Shown here: positions 55,499 to 63,875 of the stretch, piece by piece
How positions within the stretch are numbered: position 1 is the first letter of the stretch
Layout of the letters: the number at the start of each line of letters is the position of its first letter
Source of the DNA: Tabrizicola sp. TH137
GTDB lineage: Bacteria > Pseudomonadota > Alphaproteobacteria > Rhodobacterales > Rhodobacteraceae
Direction: 5' to 3'
Assembly (NCBI RefSeq): GCF_002855575.1
Contig: NZ_PKRQ01000001.1
Span: forward strand, 682,001 to 746,000
Length of the DNA: 64,000 bases
Made by a program: the position numbers and the translations under genes
The notes under the pieces: model-generated
Seen by the model: only the letters and a program-made list of their open reading frames with translations
Database searches by the model: none
Told to the model about the DNA's origin: nothing

Positions 55499-55585
55499 GG
55501 TCGCATCCGGACGCCCGGACGTCCATCCCGGCCTGTTCCGCGCCCGGCCGCCCGCGCAGGATGGGCAAAGCGAAAGGCCCTGCGC

Positions 55586-56659
55586 ATGTTCAACCGCCTC
55601 CGCCCCTTCGGCCCCGCCATGCCTTCCCCGGCATGGCGCGAGGCGCTGCGCGCCGCCTGCGGGGCAGGGGTCGGCCTTCTGGCCTGCGAGGCGTTGCTAT
55701 GGCTCGTCACCCCCGGCGCGGCTTCGGGGCCGGTTCTGCTGATCGCGCCCTTCGGTGCTTCGGCTTTCCTGATCTTCGTGGTGCCGAACAGCCCGCTGGC
55801 ACAGCCCTGGTCGGTGGTCGCAGGCAACAGTGTCGCGGCGCTTGCCGCGCTGGGAACCGTCGCCCTGCTGCCCGATCCGCGCCTTGCCGCCCCGCTGGCT
55901 GTGGCGCTGGCCGTGCTTCTGATGGCTGCACTCCGCGCCCTGCACCCGCCCGGCGGGGCCGTCGCCCTTGCCACCGTCCTGGCGGCGGGCGATCCGGCCT
56001 TTCCCGGCCTGGCCTTCGCTGCCCTGCCCGTCGCCGCCGGATCCTTGGGCCTTGTCCTGGCCGGGCTGCTCTGGAACCGGGCCACCGGCCGCGCTTACCC
56101 GTTTCGCCAGCCTGCCACATCATCCGCTCATGGCACCCGCGATGCGGCCCCCGACCACCGCCTCGGCCTGCCCCCAGAGGCGCTGGCGGCGCTGCTCGAC
56201 CGGCTCCGCATGGGCCCGAATATCGGCCTGGGCGATCTGACCCGCGTGCTGGATGCCGCCGAGGCCGAAGCGGCCGCCCGTCACCTTCAGGGCCTGCGTG
56301 CCGCCGGGGTGATGTCGCGCGATCTCGTCACCGTTCCCCCCGATGCGACTGCCACCACACTGGCGCAGCTGTTCCGCCGCCACGGCTTCAAGACCCTGCC
56401 CATCCTGGAAGACGGGCTTTACCGTGGCCTGGTGGACCAGTCGGCGCTTCTTGGCCTGACCGACCCCGCCGCCACCGCAGCCAGCCTTGCCCGCCCGGTG
56501 ACACCCCTTCCGCCCGAAGCGGAGGCGGCGGATCTGATCGACCGCCTCGCCGATGGTCGCCAGCAGGCCGTCCCGATCACCGAAGATCGGCGCCTCGTCG
56601 GGCTGGTCACCCACTCCGACCTCATCGCCCTTCTCGCCGCGCGCCTGCGAGGCGGCTAG
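55586..56659 (+). CDS. HPP-family membrane protein with CBS domains
   Basis: A 357-residue protein with four to five N-terminal membrane helices holding the family motif LHPPGGAVALA, then a soluble half with two CBS motifs (about residues 215-350; ending LVGLVTHSDLIALLAARL). HPP proteins of plants and cyanobacteria act as nitrite transporters, while bacterial forms are uncharacterised. CBS pairs often bind adenosine nucleotides. It starts 87 bases after holA and may be a separate transcript. Confidence 0.88.
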   Translation: MFNRLRPFGPAMPSPAWREALRAACGAGVGLLACEALLWLVTPGAASGPVLLIAPFGASAFLIFVVPNSPLAQPWSVVAGNSVAALAALGTVALLPDPRLAAPLAVALAVLLMAALRALHPPGGAVALATVLAAGDPAFPGLAFAALPVAAGSLGLVLAGLLWNRATGRAYPFRQPATSSAHGTRDAAPDHRLGLPPEALAALLDRLRMGPNIGLGDLTRVLDAAEAEAAARHLQGLRAAGVMSRDLVTVPPDATATTLAQLFRRHGFKTLPILEDGLYRGLVDQSALLGLTDPAATAASLARPVTPLPPEAEAADLIDRLADGRQQAVPITEDRRLVGLVTHSDLIALLAARLRGG

Positions 56660-56691
56660 ACAGCCGCGCCCGCCCATGTCGTTATGGCCGC

Positions 56692-57123
56692 ATGTCCGAT
56701 GCCTTCACCGCCCTTCATCAGGAATGCGCCGCCCTCGGCACGCGGCTTTTCACCCTCACCACCCATGATCTTGGTGCAGGCCTGTTCCGCCGCGTCCACA
56801 GCTCGCATCCCGGCGAATACCCCACCCATGGCACCAAGCCGCTCCTGCGCGATGCTTGGTACGATCTCTGCGTTACCCGCGCGCAGCCCTTCATCGCCAA
56901 CAGTCCCGAGGAATTCGCCACCGTCTTCTTCGATCACGCGCTGATCACCGCGATGGGCCTCGGCTCGGCTGCCAATCTGCCAGTCATCGCGCCGGATGGC
57001 ACCGTTCCCGGCACCGTCAACCTGCTGGCCGAGGCCGATCACTTCACCCCTGACCGCCTTGCCGCCTATACCGCCCTGATCGACCGGCACCGCCCCGCCC
57101 TTCTGCCCTTCATCTTGGGATAA
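56692..57123 (+). CDS. GAF domain protein
   Basis: A 143-residue protein consisting of one GAF-like fold (TTHDLGAGLFRRVHSSHPGEYPTHGTKPL is the ligand-pocket region; key marks are RVHSSHP and GLGSAANLPV). The segment resembles small-molecule-binding GAF proteins including free-methionine sulfoxide reductase, but conserved Cys residues of that enzyme are not all seen. The stop codon TAA is inside the ATCTTGG...AAATACTC repeat. Confidence 0.75.
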   Translation: MSDAFTALHQECAALGTRLFTLTTHDLGAGLFRRVHSSHPGEYPTHGTKPLLRDAWYDLCVTRAQPFIANSPEEFATVFFDHALITAMGLGSAANLPVIAPDGTVPGTVNLLAEADHFTPDRLAAYTALIDRHRPALLPFILG

Positions 57124-57160
57124 ATACTCCGCGGGGGTCCGGGGGCGCGAAGCCCCCGGG
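57112..57160 (+). repeat. dispersed intergenic element, copy B (ATCTTGG-AAATACTC type)
   Basis: ATCTTGGGATAAATACTC (57112-57129) and then the hairpin CCGGGGGC-GCGAA-GCCCCCGG (57139-57159). The head overlaps the last codons and TAA stop of the GAF gene, so the element supplies the C-terminus. Same design as the copy at 4591. Likely a transcript-end structure. Confidence 0.65.
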
Positions 57161-57184
57161 TGCCTGCCACAAAGCGAACCGCCC

Positions 57185-58087
57185 ATGGCCTTCACGCTCC
57201 GCCAGCTTCAGTTCTTCGTCGCCGCCGCAGAGGCGGGCAGCGTCTCGGGTGCGGCCCGCGCGCTTTCCATCTCGCAATCCTCTGTGACCGAGGCGATCCG
57301 CGCGCTGGAGGATGATCTGGGCGTAATCCTCTTCGACCGGCAGGCGCGCGGGCTGCTGATCACCCACAAGGGCAGTGCCTTCCTGCGCCATGCGCGCCAG
57401 ATCCTTGCCGATGTCGCCACGGCCCGCACCGCCTTCCGCGATGAGGCGGAAACCGCCACCGGGCGGCTTTCTCTCGGCGTCACCTCGCTGGTGGCGGGCT
57501 ATGTGCTGTCCGACATCCTGTCGCGCTTCCGCCGCGCCTTCCCGCAGGTCGATCTGAACGTGATCGAGGATAATGGCGACTATCTCCAGCATCTGCTGAT
57601 CGGAGGGGAGCTGGACGTGGCGGTGCTGCTGACCTCTTCGGTCAAAGACCGGATGGCCTTGCAGGTGGAAACGCTGCTCGTCTCTCCCTACCGGCTCTGG
57701 CTGCCGCTCGGCCATGCCCTGGCGCAGCAGGAGGCTATCGCGCTGGAGGAACTGGCAGGCCAACCCCTGATCCAGCTCATGGTGGACGAGATCGAGGAAA
57801 GCACCCGCCGCCTGACCGCCGCCCTGCCGGTGAAGCCCGAAGTCGCCTTCCGGACCCGCAGTGTCGAGGCCGTGCGATCGCTGGTGGCAACCGGCGCCGG
57901 GCTCGCCATCCTGCCCAGCCTCGTCTATCGCCCCTGGTCGCTGGAAGGCGACCGGATCGAGATCCGCGACGTGTCAGGCGACTTGCCCACGGTTCAGGTC
58001 GGCCTCGCTTGGCGCCGCGGCGCGCCCCTGTCACCGCCCGCGCTGAACTTCATCCGCTCGGCCCAGAGCAACGTGCCGAACCGCTGA
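57185..58087 (+). CDS. LysR-family transcriptional regulator
   Basis: A 300-residue LysR protein: helix-turn-helix in the first 60 residues (TLRQLQFFVAAAEAGSVSGAARALSISQSSV region), effector domain to the end. No target is obvious; the neighbours are a GAF protein upstream and an orphan surface protein on the other strand. LysR genes are usually divergent from a target, which is not the case here. Start ATG fits well. Confidence 0.85.
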   Translation: MAFTLRQLQFFVAAAEAGSVSGAARALSISQSSVTEAIRALEDDLGVILFDRQARGLLITHKGSAFLRHARQILADVATARTAFRDEAETATGRLSLGVTSLVAGYVLSDILSRFRRAFPQVDLNVIEDNGDYLQHLLIGGELDVAVLLTSSVKDRMALQVETLLVSPYRLWLPLGHALAQQEAIALEELAGQPLIQLMVDEIEESTRRLTAALPVKPEVAFRTRSVEAVRSLVATGAGLAILPSLVYRPWSLEGDRIEIRDVSGDLPTVQVGLAWRRGAPLSPPALNFIRSAQSNVPNR

Positions 58088-58102
58088 CCGCCGCCCTGAA
58101 AT

Positions 58103-58131
58103 GCAAAAAGGCGCCACGCATCGCGCGACGC
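58103..58131 (-). terminator. probable terminator of the VPLPA-CTERM gene
   Basis: On the minus strand, GGGGCGTCGCG and GCGTGGCGCC form a GC-rich imperfect stem followed by TTTTT, about 28 bases past the stop. This fits an intrinsic terminator. Confidence 0.6.
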
Positions 58132-58158
58132 CCCTGCAATGTCCTTTTTCGTGCTGGC

Positions 58159-58695
58159 TCAGGCCGTCTTGCGACGACGCAGAAAGCCCAGACCAGCCAG
58201 ACCGGCCAGAAGACCCAGCATCGACGCGGGCAGCGGCACTGCCGAGATGCTCGCCTGAAGGGTGCCGGAGTTGTCGTTATAGGCAACGTCGCGGAAGAAC
58301 AGCGAGACCGAGGTCGATGCAGCCGTGTAAAGGATCTGATACGTGTGCGACGGATTGAACGCACCCCAGTTGATCGCGCCAAGCCCAAGAATCTCGACAC
58401 CCACGTCCGTGCCGAAGGGAGACGGGATCGTCGACGTGTCGGACCAGACAGAGCCACCGGGCGTGCGCTGGAAGTACTCAGCATCGCCGCGACGACCATC
58501 AAGACCAGACACGATCGCAGTGCCAGAGATCGTCAGAAAGTACTGGTTCCCGGCGGTCAGCCCCGAAAGAACCAAAGGAGAGGTGATCGACGTACGAACG
58601 TCAATGTCACCCGAGTCAATCACCGCCGCATTGGAGACGTTCGCAACCCCGAGGGTCGACAACGCCAGTGCGGCTGCAAGCATGAACTTTTTCAT
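58159..58695 (-). CDS. VPLPA-CTERM sorting-domain protein
   Basis: A 178-residue exported protein: signal peptide MKKFMLAAALALSTLGVANV, a beta-rich middle, and a C-terminal sorting signal VPLPASMLGLLAGLAGL followed by basic RRRK. The sorting motif marks PEP-CTERM-like proteins handled by an exosortase. No exosortase gene is in this window. The start is MKKFML, with GGGTCCGTT upstream rather than the longer frame. Confidence 0.85.
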   Translation of the reverse strand: MKKFMLAAALALSTLGVANVSNAAVIDSGDIDVRTSITSPLVLSGLTAGNQYFLTISGTAIVSGLDGRRGDAEYFQRTPGGSVWSDTSTIPSPFGTDVGVEILGLGAINWGAFNPSHTYQILYTAASTSVSLFFRDVAYNDNSGTLQASISAVPLPASMLGLLAGLAGLGFLRRRKTA

Positions 58696-59869
58696 AACGG
58701 ACCCCCGTCCAATAAACACTCTTTCACCGTGTATTGCGGATGGGCACGGCCCGAGTCAAGTTTTCTTTACCAATCCTAATATGACGTTTTTCTAACGGGC
58801 ATTGGGGTTACAGGGCGTTCTCAAGGCTGCGGCCAGTGCTCTGCCGGGTCTCTCCAGCCACTCGGAATGGCCGTTTGCCATCGCCCGAGATGCCACCAGT
58901 TCCGAACTCCAGCGTGTATCGCCCTGCGGCAGGCAATCCGACCCGCGGGATGGCCCATCGCATGCGTTAGACGGACTGCGTCCCGTCGGCGAACCGCCGC
59001 CTCGAGAGAGGATCTGACGGACCCCAAGCTAAGCCACTGAATTAAAACAGGTTAACAGCACTCCCAAGAAAGCCCGCCAAGACCGCAGGCGGCAGTCTCC
59101 CAAGGAAGACGCGGCGACAAGGGGAATTCTGCCGCCGAGGTCCATTTCCGCCCCCAGCGCCCCGTGATAACCTGAGGTTGTGCCCCGCTCTTCACGCCTT
59201 AACGGCACCGCCAGAACTTTCCCTGCCGAGAAACCGGCGCGAACCGGCCGCTCGGCACAGCCCCGGCGCCCCATGGCAGAGGCTGCACCTGCGGCAAACA
59301 TTCGCCGAACTGTCGATGACTGCCTAAACAAAATGCAGGTTCTGCCGTGCGCTGCTGTCATCCATGGCGCCCGATGCATGGCTGACAGCAGCTTCCTCGG
59401 CGATGATTCCCGTGTTTTGGCCGAGGACACCGCCCGCACAGGCCCTTCCGGCGCCATGACACGAATCAACCCGCTCAGTCGCTCCCAACTCACGATCCGA
59501 CCGGTCTGTTTGACCCTCACATAAGGGTTCGCGCGCGCGAGCGGGCAGATGCGCGCGCACGGAACCCAAAAAAAAGGCACGCTCCGACCAAAGCAACACG
59601 GCATCCAGGGCAAAGACCAGCATGCACACCAGCACCAGTGCCCCCTTGCCACCTCCCCCAACCACACCAGCCCCTGCCGCAGCGCGGCGTATCCCGTCGG
59701 TCATCGTCAGCCGCCCATCCCGACCCATCGGAAAAACCGAATGCACCCATCAGCGTTTTGATATTGCGAAACGCCCGCGCCCGCATACCGTAGCGGCCAT
59801 GACCGGAACACCGGCATCCGCGCCTGGGCATCCGCGCCCGCGCGCGCCACCAACGGGAGATCATCCAGC
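58696..59869. other. 1.2-kb stretch without a supported gene
   Basis: Between the VPLPA protein and ydcS, open frames exist (for example 59029-59667 on the minus strand) but show no family resemblance, no good ribosome sites and erratic composition, so none is called. The left part should hold the VPLPA promoter (TAATATGACG region). An inverted repeat with alternating CG tracts is at 59526-59568. The stretch may be a decayed gene or insertion. Confidence 0.5.
59526..59568. repeat. GC-alternating inverted repeat
   Basis: GGGTTC-GCGCGCGC at one end and GCGCGCGC-ACG-GAACCC at the other, with about 12 bases between. Alternating CG tracts can adopt Z-form DNA, and the long stem could act as a terminator or be the end of a lost element. 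No function is assigned. Confidence 0.5.
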
Positions 59870-61033
59870 ATGACCATAAGCAGCCTGAAGCTTGCCGCCA
59901 CCACCGCCCTTGCCCTGATCACCGGCCTCAGCCCCGCCGTCGCCCAGATGACGGAGATCGGCCCCGGCGAAGGCGAACTCTCCATCGTCGCCTGGGCCGG
60001 CTATATCGAACGCGGCGAAACCGATCCGAAATTCGACTGGGTCACGAAATTCGAGGAATCCACCGGCTGCAAGGTCAGCGTGAAGACCGCCAACACCTCG
60101 GATGAAATGGTCGCCCTGATGAACGAAGGGGGCTTCGACCTCGTCACCGCTTCGGGCGATGCCTCGCTGCGCCTGATCGCGGGCGACCGCGTGCAGGAAA
60201 TCAACACCGCCCTCATCCCGTCCTGGGGCACGATCGACCCGCGCCTTCAGAACGCGCCCTGGTATGTGGTGGACGGCAAACATTACGGCGTGCCTTATAT
60301 GTGGGGGCCGAACGTCCTGATGTACAACACCGAAGTCTTCAAGGAACCGCCCACCTCGTGGAATGTGGTCTTCGAGGAGCAGACCCTCCCCGACGGCCAG
60401 TCGAACAAGGGCCGGGTGCAGGCCTATGACGGCCCGATCCATATCGCCGATGCCGCGCAATACCTGATGTTCCACAAGCCGGAACTGGGCATCACCTCGC
60501 CCTACGAGTTGAACGAAGATCAGTACAAGGCCGCGCTCGATCTGCTGCGCGGACAGCGCGAACTGGTCAGCCGCTACTGGCATGACGCCTTCATCCAGAT
60601 CGACGATTTCAAGAATGAAGGCGTGGTCGCCTCCGGCTCCTGGCCCTTCCAGGTGAATCTGCTCAAGGCGGGCGGTGCGCCGGTTGCTTCGGTCATCCCG
60701 CAGGAAGGCGCCACCGGCTGGGCCGACACGACGATGCTGCATGTCGATTCGGAACATCCGAACTGCGCCTATATGTGGTTCGAACATCAGCTTTCTTCGA
60801 ACCTGCAATCCGACCTGTCGGTCTGGTTCGGCGCGAACCCCTCGGTTCCCGCCGCCTGCACCGACGGGCGCGGGATGCAGACGGCCGAGGGCTGCACCAC
60901 CAACGGTCTGGATGATTTCGAAAAGATCCGCTTCTGGACCACCCCGGTCGCCGACTGCTCGCAGGGCGAAGATACCTGCGTGCCCTATTACCGCTGGGTG
61001 TCCGACTATATCGGCGTGATCGGCGGCCGCTGA
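59870..61033 (+). CDS. ydcS: ABC transporter substrate-binding protein, YdcS-like
   Basis: A 387-residue periplasmic protein with signal peptide (MTISSLKLAATTALALITGL, ending AQM) and strong resemblance to E. coli YdcS over its length: IVAWAGYIERGE, DEMVALMNEGG, DLVTASGDASLRLI, PINTALIPSW-like INTALIPSW, YGVPYMWGPN, VVFEEQTLPDG, RVQAYDGPIHIAD, and YIGVIGGR at the end. Likely substrate is a polyamine or a related amine/GABA precursor. The leader CCAACGGGAG matches the candidate sRNA motif (see findings). It is the first gene of the operon. Confidence 0.9.
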   Translation: MTISSLKLAATTALALITGLSPAVAQMTEIGPGEGELSIVAWAGYIERGETDPKFDWVTKFEESTGCKVSVKTANTSDEMVALMNEGGFDLVTASGDASLRLIAGDRVQEINTALIPSWGTIDPRLQNAPWYVVDGKHYGVPYMWGPNVLMYNTEVFKEPPTSWNVVFEEQTLPDGQSNKGRVQAYDGPIHIADAAQYLMFHKPELGITSPYELNEDQYKAALDLLRGQRELVSRYWHDAFIQIDDFKNEGVVASGSWPFQVNLLKAGGAPVASVIPQEGATGWADTTMLHVDSEHPNCAYMWFEHQLSSNLQSDLSVWFGANPSVPAACTDGRGMQTAEGCTTNGLDDFEKIRFWTTPVADCSQGEDTCVPYYRWVSDYIGVIGGR

Positions 61034-61054
61034 CCGGCCCCTTTCCAACCAAGC

Positions 61055-61080
61055 AGGGTGCGCGCCTTCGCGCGCACCCT
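61055..61080. repeat. palindrome between ydcS and ydcT (AGGGTGCGCG type)
   Basis: AGGGTGCGCG-N6-CGCGCACCCT forms a perfect 10-bp stem 21 bases after the ydcS stop. It resembles the AGGGTGCGTG arms of the other palindromic elements. Between a binding-protein gene and its ATPase gene, such a hairpin typically protects the first message and lowers the rest. Confidence 0.65.
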
Positions 61081-61114
61081 CCCTCTCCTTTTGCCTGTCG
61101 GAGTCCTCCCCTCC

Positions 61115-62122
61115 ATGACCGCCGCCGTCGAATTCCTTCGCGTTTCGCGCCATTTCGGCCCCGCCTCCGCCCCGGTAAAGGCGGTGGATGGTGTCGATCT
61201 GACCATCGCGGAAGGGTCCTTCTTCGCCATGCTCGGCCCCTCCGGCTCTGGCAAGACCACCTGCCTGCGCCTCATCTCGGGGTTTGAAAAACCCACCAGC
61301 GGCACCATCCGCATCTTCGGGCAGGACGTGGGCGACATCCCCCCGAACCGGCGCAACGTGAACACGGTCTTTCAGGATTACGCCCTCTTCCCCCATATGA
61401 ACGTGCGCGACAACGTGGGCTACGGCCTGATGGTCAAGGGCGTGGACCGCCGCACCCGCGATGCTCGCGCCGAAGAGATGCTGGCGCTGGTGAAACTCGA
61501 AGGCTACGGCGACCGCAAACCGGCACAGCTTTCGGGCGGTCAGCGTCAGCGCGTCGCGCTGGCCCGCGCCCTGGTGAACGAACCCAAGGTGCTGCTGCTG
61601 GATGAACCGCTCGGCGCGCTGGACCTGAAACTGCGCGAGGCGATGCAGGATGAGTTGAAGGCCCTGCAATCCCGCCTCGGCATCACCTTCGTCTTCGTGA
61701 CGCATGACCAAGGCGAGGCGCTCAGCATGGCCGACAGCCTTGCCGTCTTCAACGAAGGCCGCATCGCCCAGATCGGAACCCCGGCCGAGGTCTATGCCCG
61801 CCCCCGCACCCGGTTCGTGGCCGATTTCGTCGGCTCCTCCAACGTCCTGCCGCCCGAGGTGACGCGGGCCTTCGGCGGGCCGATGAAATGGGCCTCGCTC
61901 CGCCCGGAAATGCTGCGCGTCACCGCCGCCGATGGCGTGGCGCTGGCGGGCACCGTCACCGGCATCCGCTACCTTGGCGCGGGATCGCGCCTCTCCGTCG
62001 CGCTGAACGGCACCGAGGTTGCGGCCCTTCTGCCCGCAGGCCAGCCCGTGCCGGAACCGGGCGCCACCGTGGGCCTCGCCTTCGATCCCGCTGCGCTGCA
62101 TGTGATGGAGGGCGAGGGATGA
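61115..62122 (+). CDS. ydcT: ABC transporter ATPase, YdcT-like
   Basis: A 335-residue ATPase of the spermidine/putrescine type. Walker A is GPSGSGKTT (41-49), the signature LSGGQRQRVALARAL, Walker B VLLLDEPLGALD, and the C-terminal TOBE-like domain (about 245-335). The ATG at 61115 is preferred to a frame 19 codons longer that begins in the palindromic spacer. Its stop overlaps the ydcU ATG. Confidence 0.92.
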   Translation: MTAAVEFLRVSRHFGPASAPVKAVDGVDLTIAEGSFFAMLGPSGSGKTTCLRLISGFEKPTSGTIRIFGQDVGDIPPNRRNVNTVFQDYALFPHMNVRDNVGYGLMVKGVDRRTRDARAEEMLALVKLEGYGDRKPAQLSGGQRQRVALARALVNEPKVLLLDEPLGALDLKLREAMQDELKALQSRLGITFVFVTHDQGEALSMADSLAVFNEGRIAQIGTPAEVYARPRTRFVADFVGSSNVLPPEVTRAFGGPMKWASLRPEMLRVTAADGVALAGTVTGIRYLGAGSRLSVALNGTEVAALLPAGQPVPEPGATVGLAFDPAALHVMEGEG

Positions 62123-63063
62123 CCTCCCCCACCCCCGCCATCCTGCCCGAACGCGGGCTTGCCGACCGGCTCACCGCGCTTTTCTGGCGCCATCCGCGCC
62201 TGCTGCTGGCCGTCCTTCTCACCCCGCCGCTGCTCTGGCTGGGGGTCGTCTATCTCGGCTCGCTCTTTGCCCTGCTGCTGCAATCCTTCTATTCGATCGA
62301 CGAATTCTCCGGCGTGGTGAAAGAGGAATTCACCCTCAAGACCTATGCCGAGCTGTTCCGCGCCCAGAACCTCGACATCATCATCCGCACGCTGGTCATG
62401 TCCGCCGCCGTCACCATCGGCTGCGCGCTGATCGCCTTTCCCATCGCCTATTACGCCGCCCGCTTCGCGCGGGGAAAGTGGAAGGCCGTCTTCTACCTTG
62501 GCGTCATGCTGCCGCTCTGGTCCTCCTACCTCGTCAAGGTCTATGCGTGGAAACTGATCCTCGCGAAGGAAGGCATCATCACCTGGGCCGCCGAAGGCGT
62601 GGGCCTGTCGATGATCCTGAACGCCATCCTCGCCATCCCCGGCATCGGCGGGAACTCCCTCTCCACCAGCCCGCTCGGCACTTTCATCGTCTTCGTCTAT
62701 GTCTGGCTGCCCTACATGATCCTGCCGATGCAGGCCGCGCTGGAACGCGTGCCCACCTCGATGCTGGAAGCCTCCGCTGACCTTGGCGCCTCGCGGGCGC
62801 AGACCTTCCGCACGGTGATCCTGCCATTGGCCATGCCGGGCGTCATCGCGGGGTCGATCTTCACCTTCTCGCTGACGATGGGCGATTACATCATCCCGCA
62901 GATCGTCGGCACCTCGGCCCGTTTCATCGGGCTGGCGGTGTATCAGTTGCAGGGGACCGCCGGGAACATCCCGCTGGCCGCCGCCTTCGCCGTGGTCCCC
63001 ATCGTCATCATGCTGATCTACCTGACCATCGCGAAACGGAAGGGGGCCTTCGATGCACTCTGA
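62119..63063 (+). CDS. ydcU: ABC transporter permease 1, YdcU-like
   Basis: A 314-residue permease with six hydrophobic segments and the EAA loop [23 protein letters not shown] (key: EASADLGAS and LPLAMPG). It pairs with the next permease to form the channel for YdcS substrate. The start [10 protein letters not shown] overlaps the ydcT stop (ATGA); an upstream frame lies inside ydcT. Confidence 0.92.
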   Translation: MTSPTPAILPERGLADRLTALFWRHPRLLLAVLLTPPLLWLGVVYLGSLFALLLQSFYSIDEFSGVVKEEFTLKTYAELFRAQNLDIIIRTLVMSAAVTIGCALIAFPIAYYAARFARGKWKAVFYLGVMLPLWSSYLVKVYAWKLILAKEGIITWAAEGVGLSMILNAILAIPGIGGNSLSTSPLGTFIVFVYVWLPYMILPMQAALERVPTSMLEASADLGASRAQTFRTVILPLAMPGVIAGSIFTFSLTMGDYIIPQIVGTSARFIGLAVYQLQGTAGNIPLAAAFAVVPIVIMLIYLTIAKRKGAFDAL

Positions 63064-63859
63064 CCGCGCCTCGCTGGGATTGAAGATCGCCGCCGTCGGG
63101 GGCCTGCTGTTCCTCCACCTGCCGATCCTGCTGATCTTCCTCTACGCCTTCACGACCGAGGACAAATCCTACCAGTTCCCGCCCCCCGGCCTGACCACCC
63201 AATGGTTCGGCGTGGCCTGGAACCGCGAGGATATCTGGCCGCCCCTCTACCTCTCGCTCTGGGTCGCCACGATTGCCACCTTCCTCGCCATGATCCTCGG
63301 CACGCTGGTTTCTGCCGCCATGGCGCGCACCGCCTTCTTCGGGCGCGAACAGATCAGCCTTCTGATCATCCTGCCCATCGCGCTGCCCGGCGTCATCACT
63401 GGCATGTCGCTGCGGTCGGCCTTCTCGATCATGGACATACCCTTCTCCACCTGGACCATCATCCTCGGCCACGCGACCTTCTGCATCGTGATCGTCTATA
63501 ACAACGCCGTCGCCCGCTTCCGCCGCCTGTCTGGCGGCATCTTGGAGGCCTCTGCCGACCTCGGCGCCAACAGCTTCCAGACCTTCCGCTATGTCCTGCT
63601 GCCCAACCTCGGCACCGCCCTTCTGGCAGGCGGGATGCTCGCCTTCGCCCTGTCGTTTGACGAGGTGATCGTCACCACCTTCACCGCCGGCCAGCAAAGC
63701 ACCCTGCCCATCTGGATGCTTCAGGAACTGGTCCGCCCGCGCCAGCGGCCGGTGACCAATGTGGTGGCCATCGTCGTCTTCCTCGCCACCTTCGTCCCCA
63801 TCCTCATCGCCTATTACCTCACCCGCGGCGGGTCCGAGACCGCCGGTGCGGGCAAATGA
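63053..63859 (+). CDS. ydcV: ABC transporter permease 2, YdcV-like
   Basis: A 268-residue permease with the EAA loop [20 protein letters not shown] and six helices. It overlaps ydcU by 11 bases. Together with ydcS, T and U it gives a complete importer. Confidence 0.92.
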   Translation: MHSDRASLGLKIAAVGGLLFLHLPILLIFLYAFTTEDKSYQFPPPGLTTQWFGVAWNREDIWPPLYLSLWVATIATFLAMILGTLVSAAMARTAFFGREQISLLIILPIALPGVITGMSLRSAFSIMDIPFSTWTIILGHATFCIVIVYNNAVARFRRLSGGILEASADLGANSFQTFRYVLLPNLGTALLAGGMLAFALSFDEVIVTTFTAGQQSTLPIWMLQELVRPRQRPVTNVVAIVVFLATFVPILIAYYLTRGGSETAGAGK

Positions 63860-63875
63860 CCAAAGGGAGGTCCAA

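Noticed and set aside
59029-59667. A 212-codon minus-strand frame in the gene-poor stretch
   Set aside because: It has no ribosome site, no recognised domain and a Cys/Trp/Arg-rich composition unlike real genes here. Left as unresolved DNA.
59861-62101. A 746-codon minus-strand frame opposite ydcS/ydcT
   Set aside because: It covers two recognised genes and has no family resemblance.
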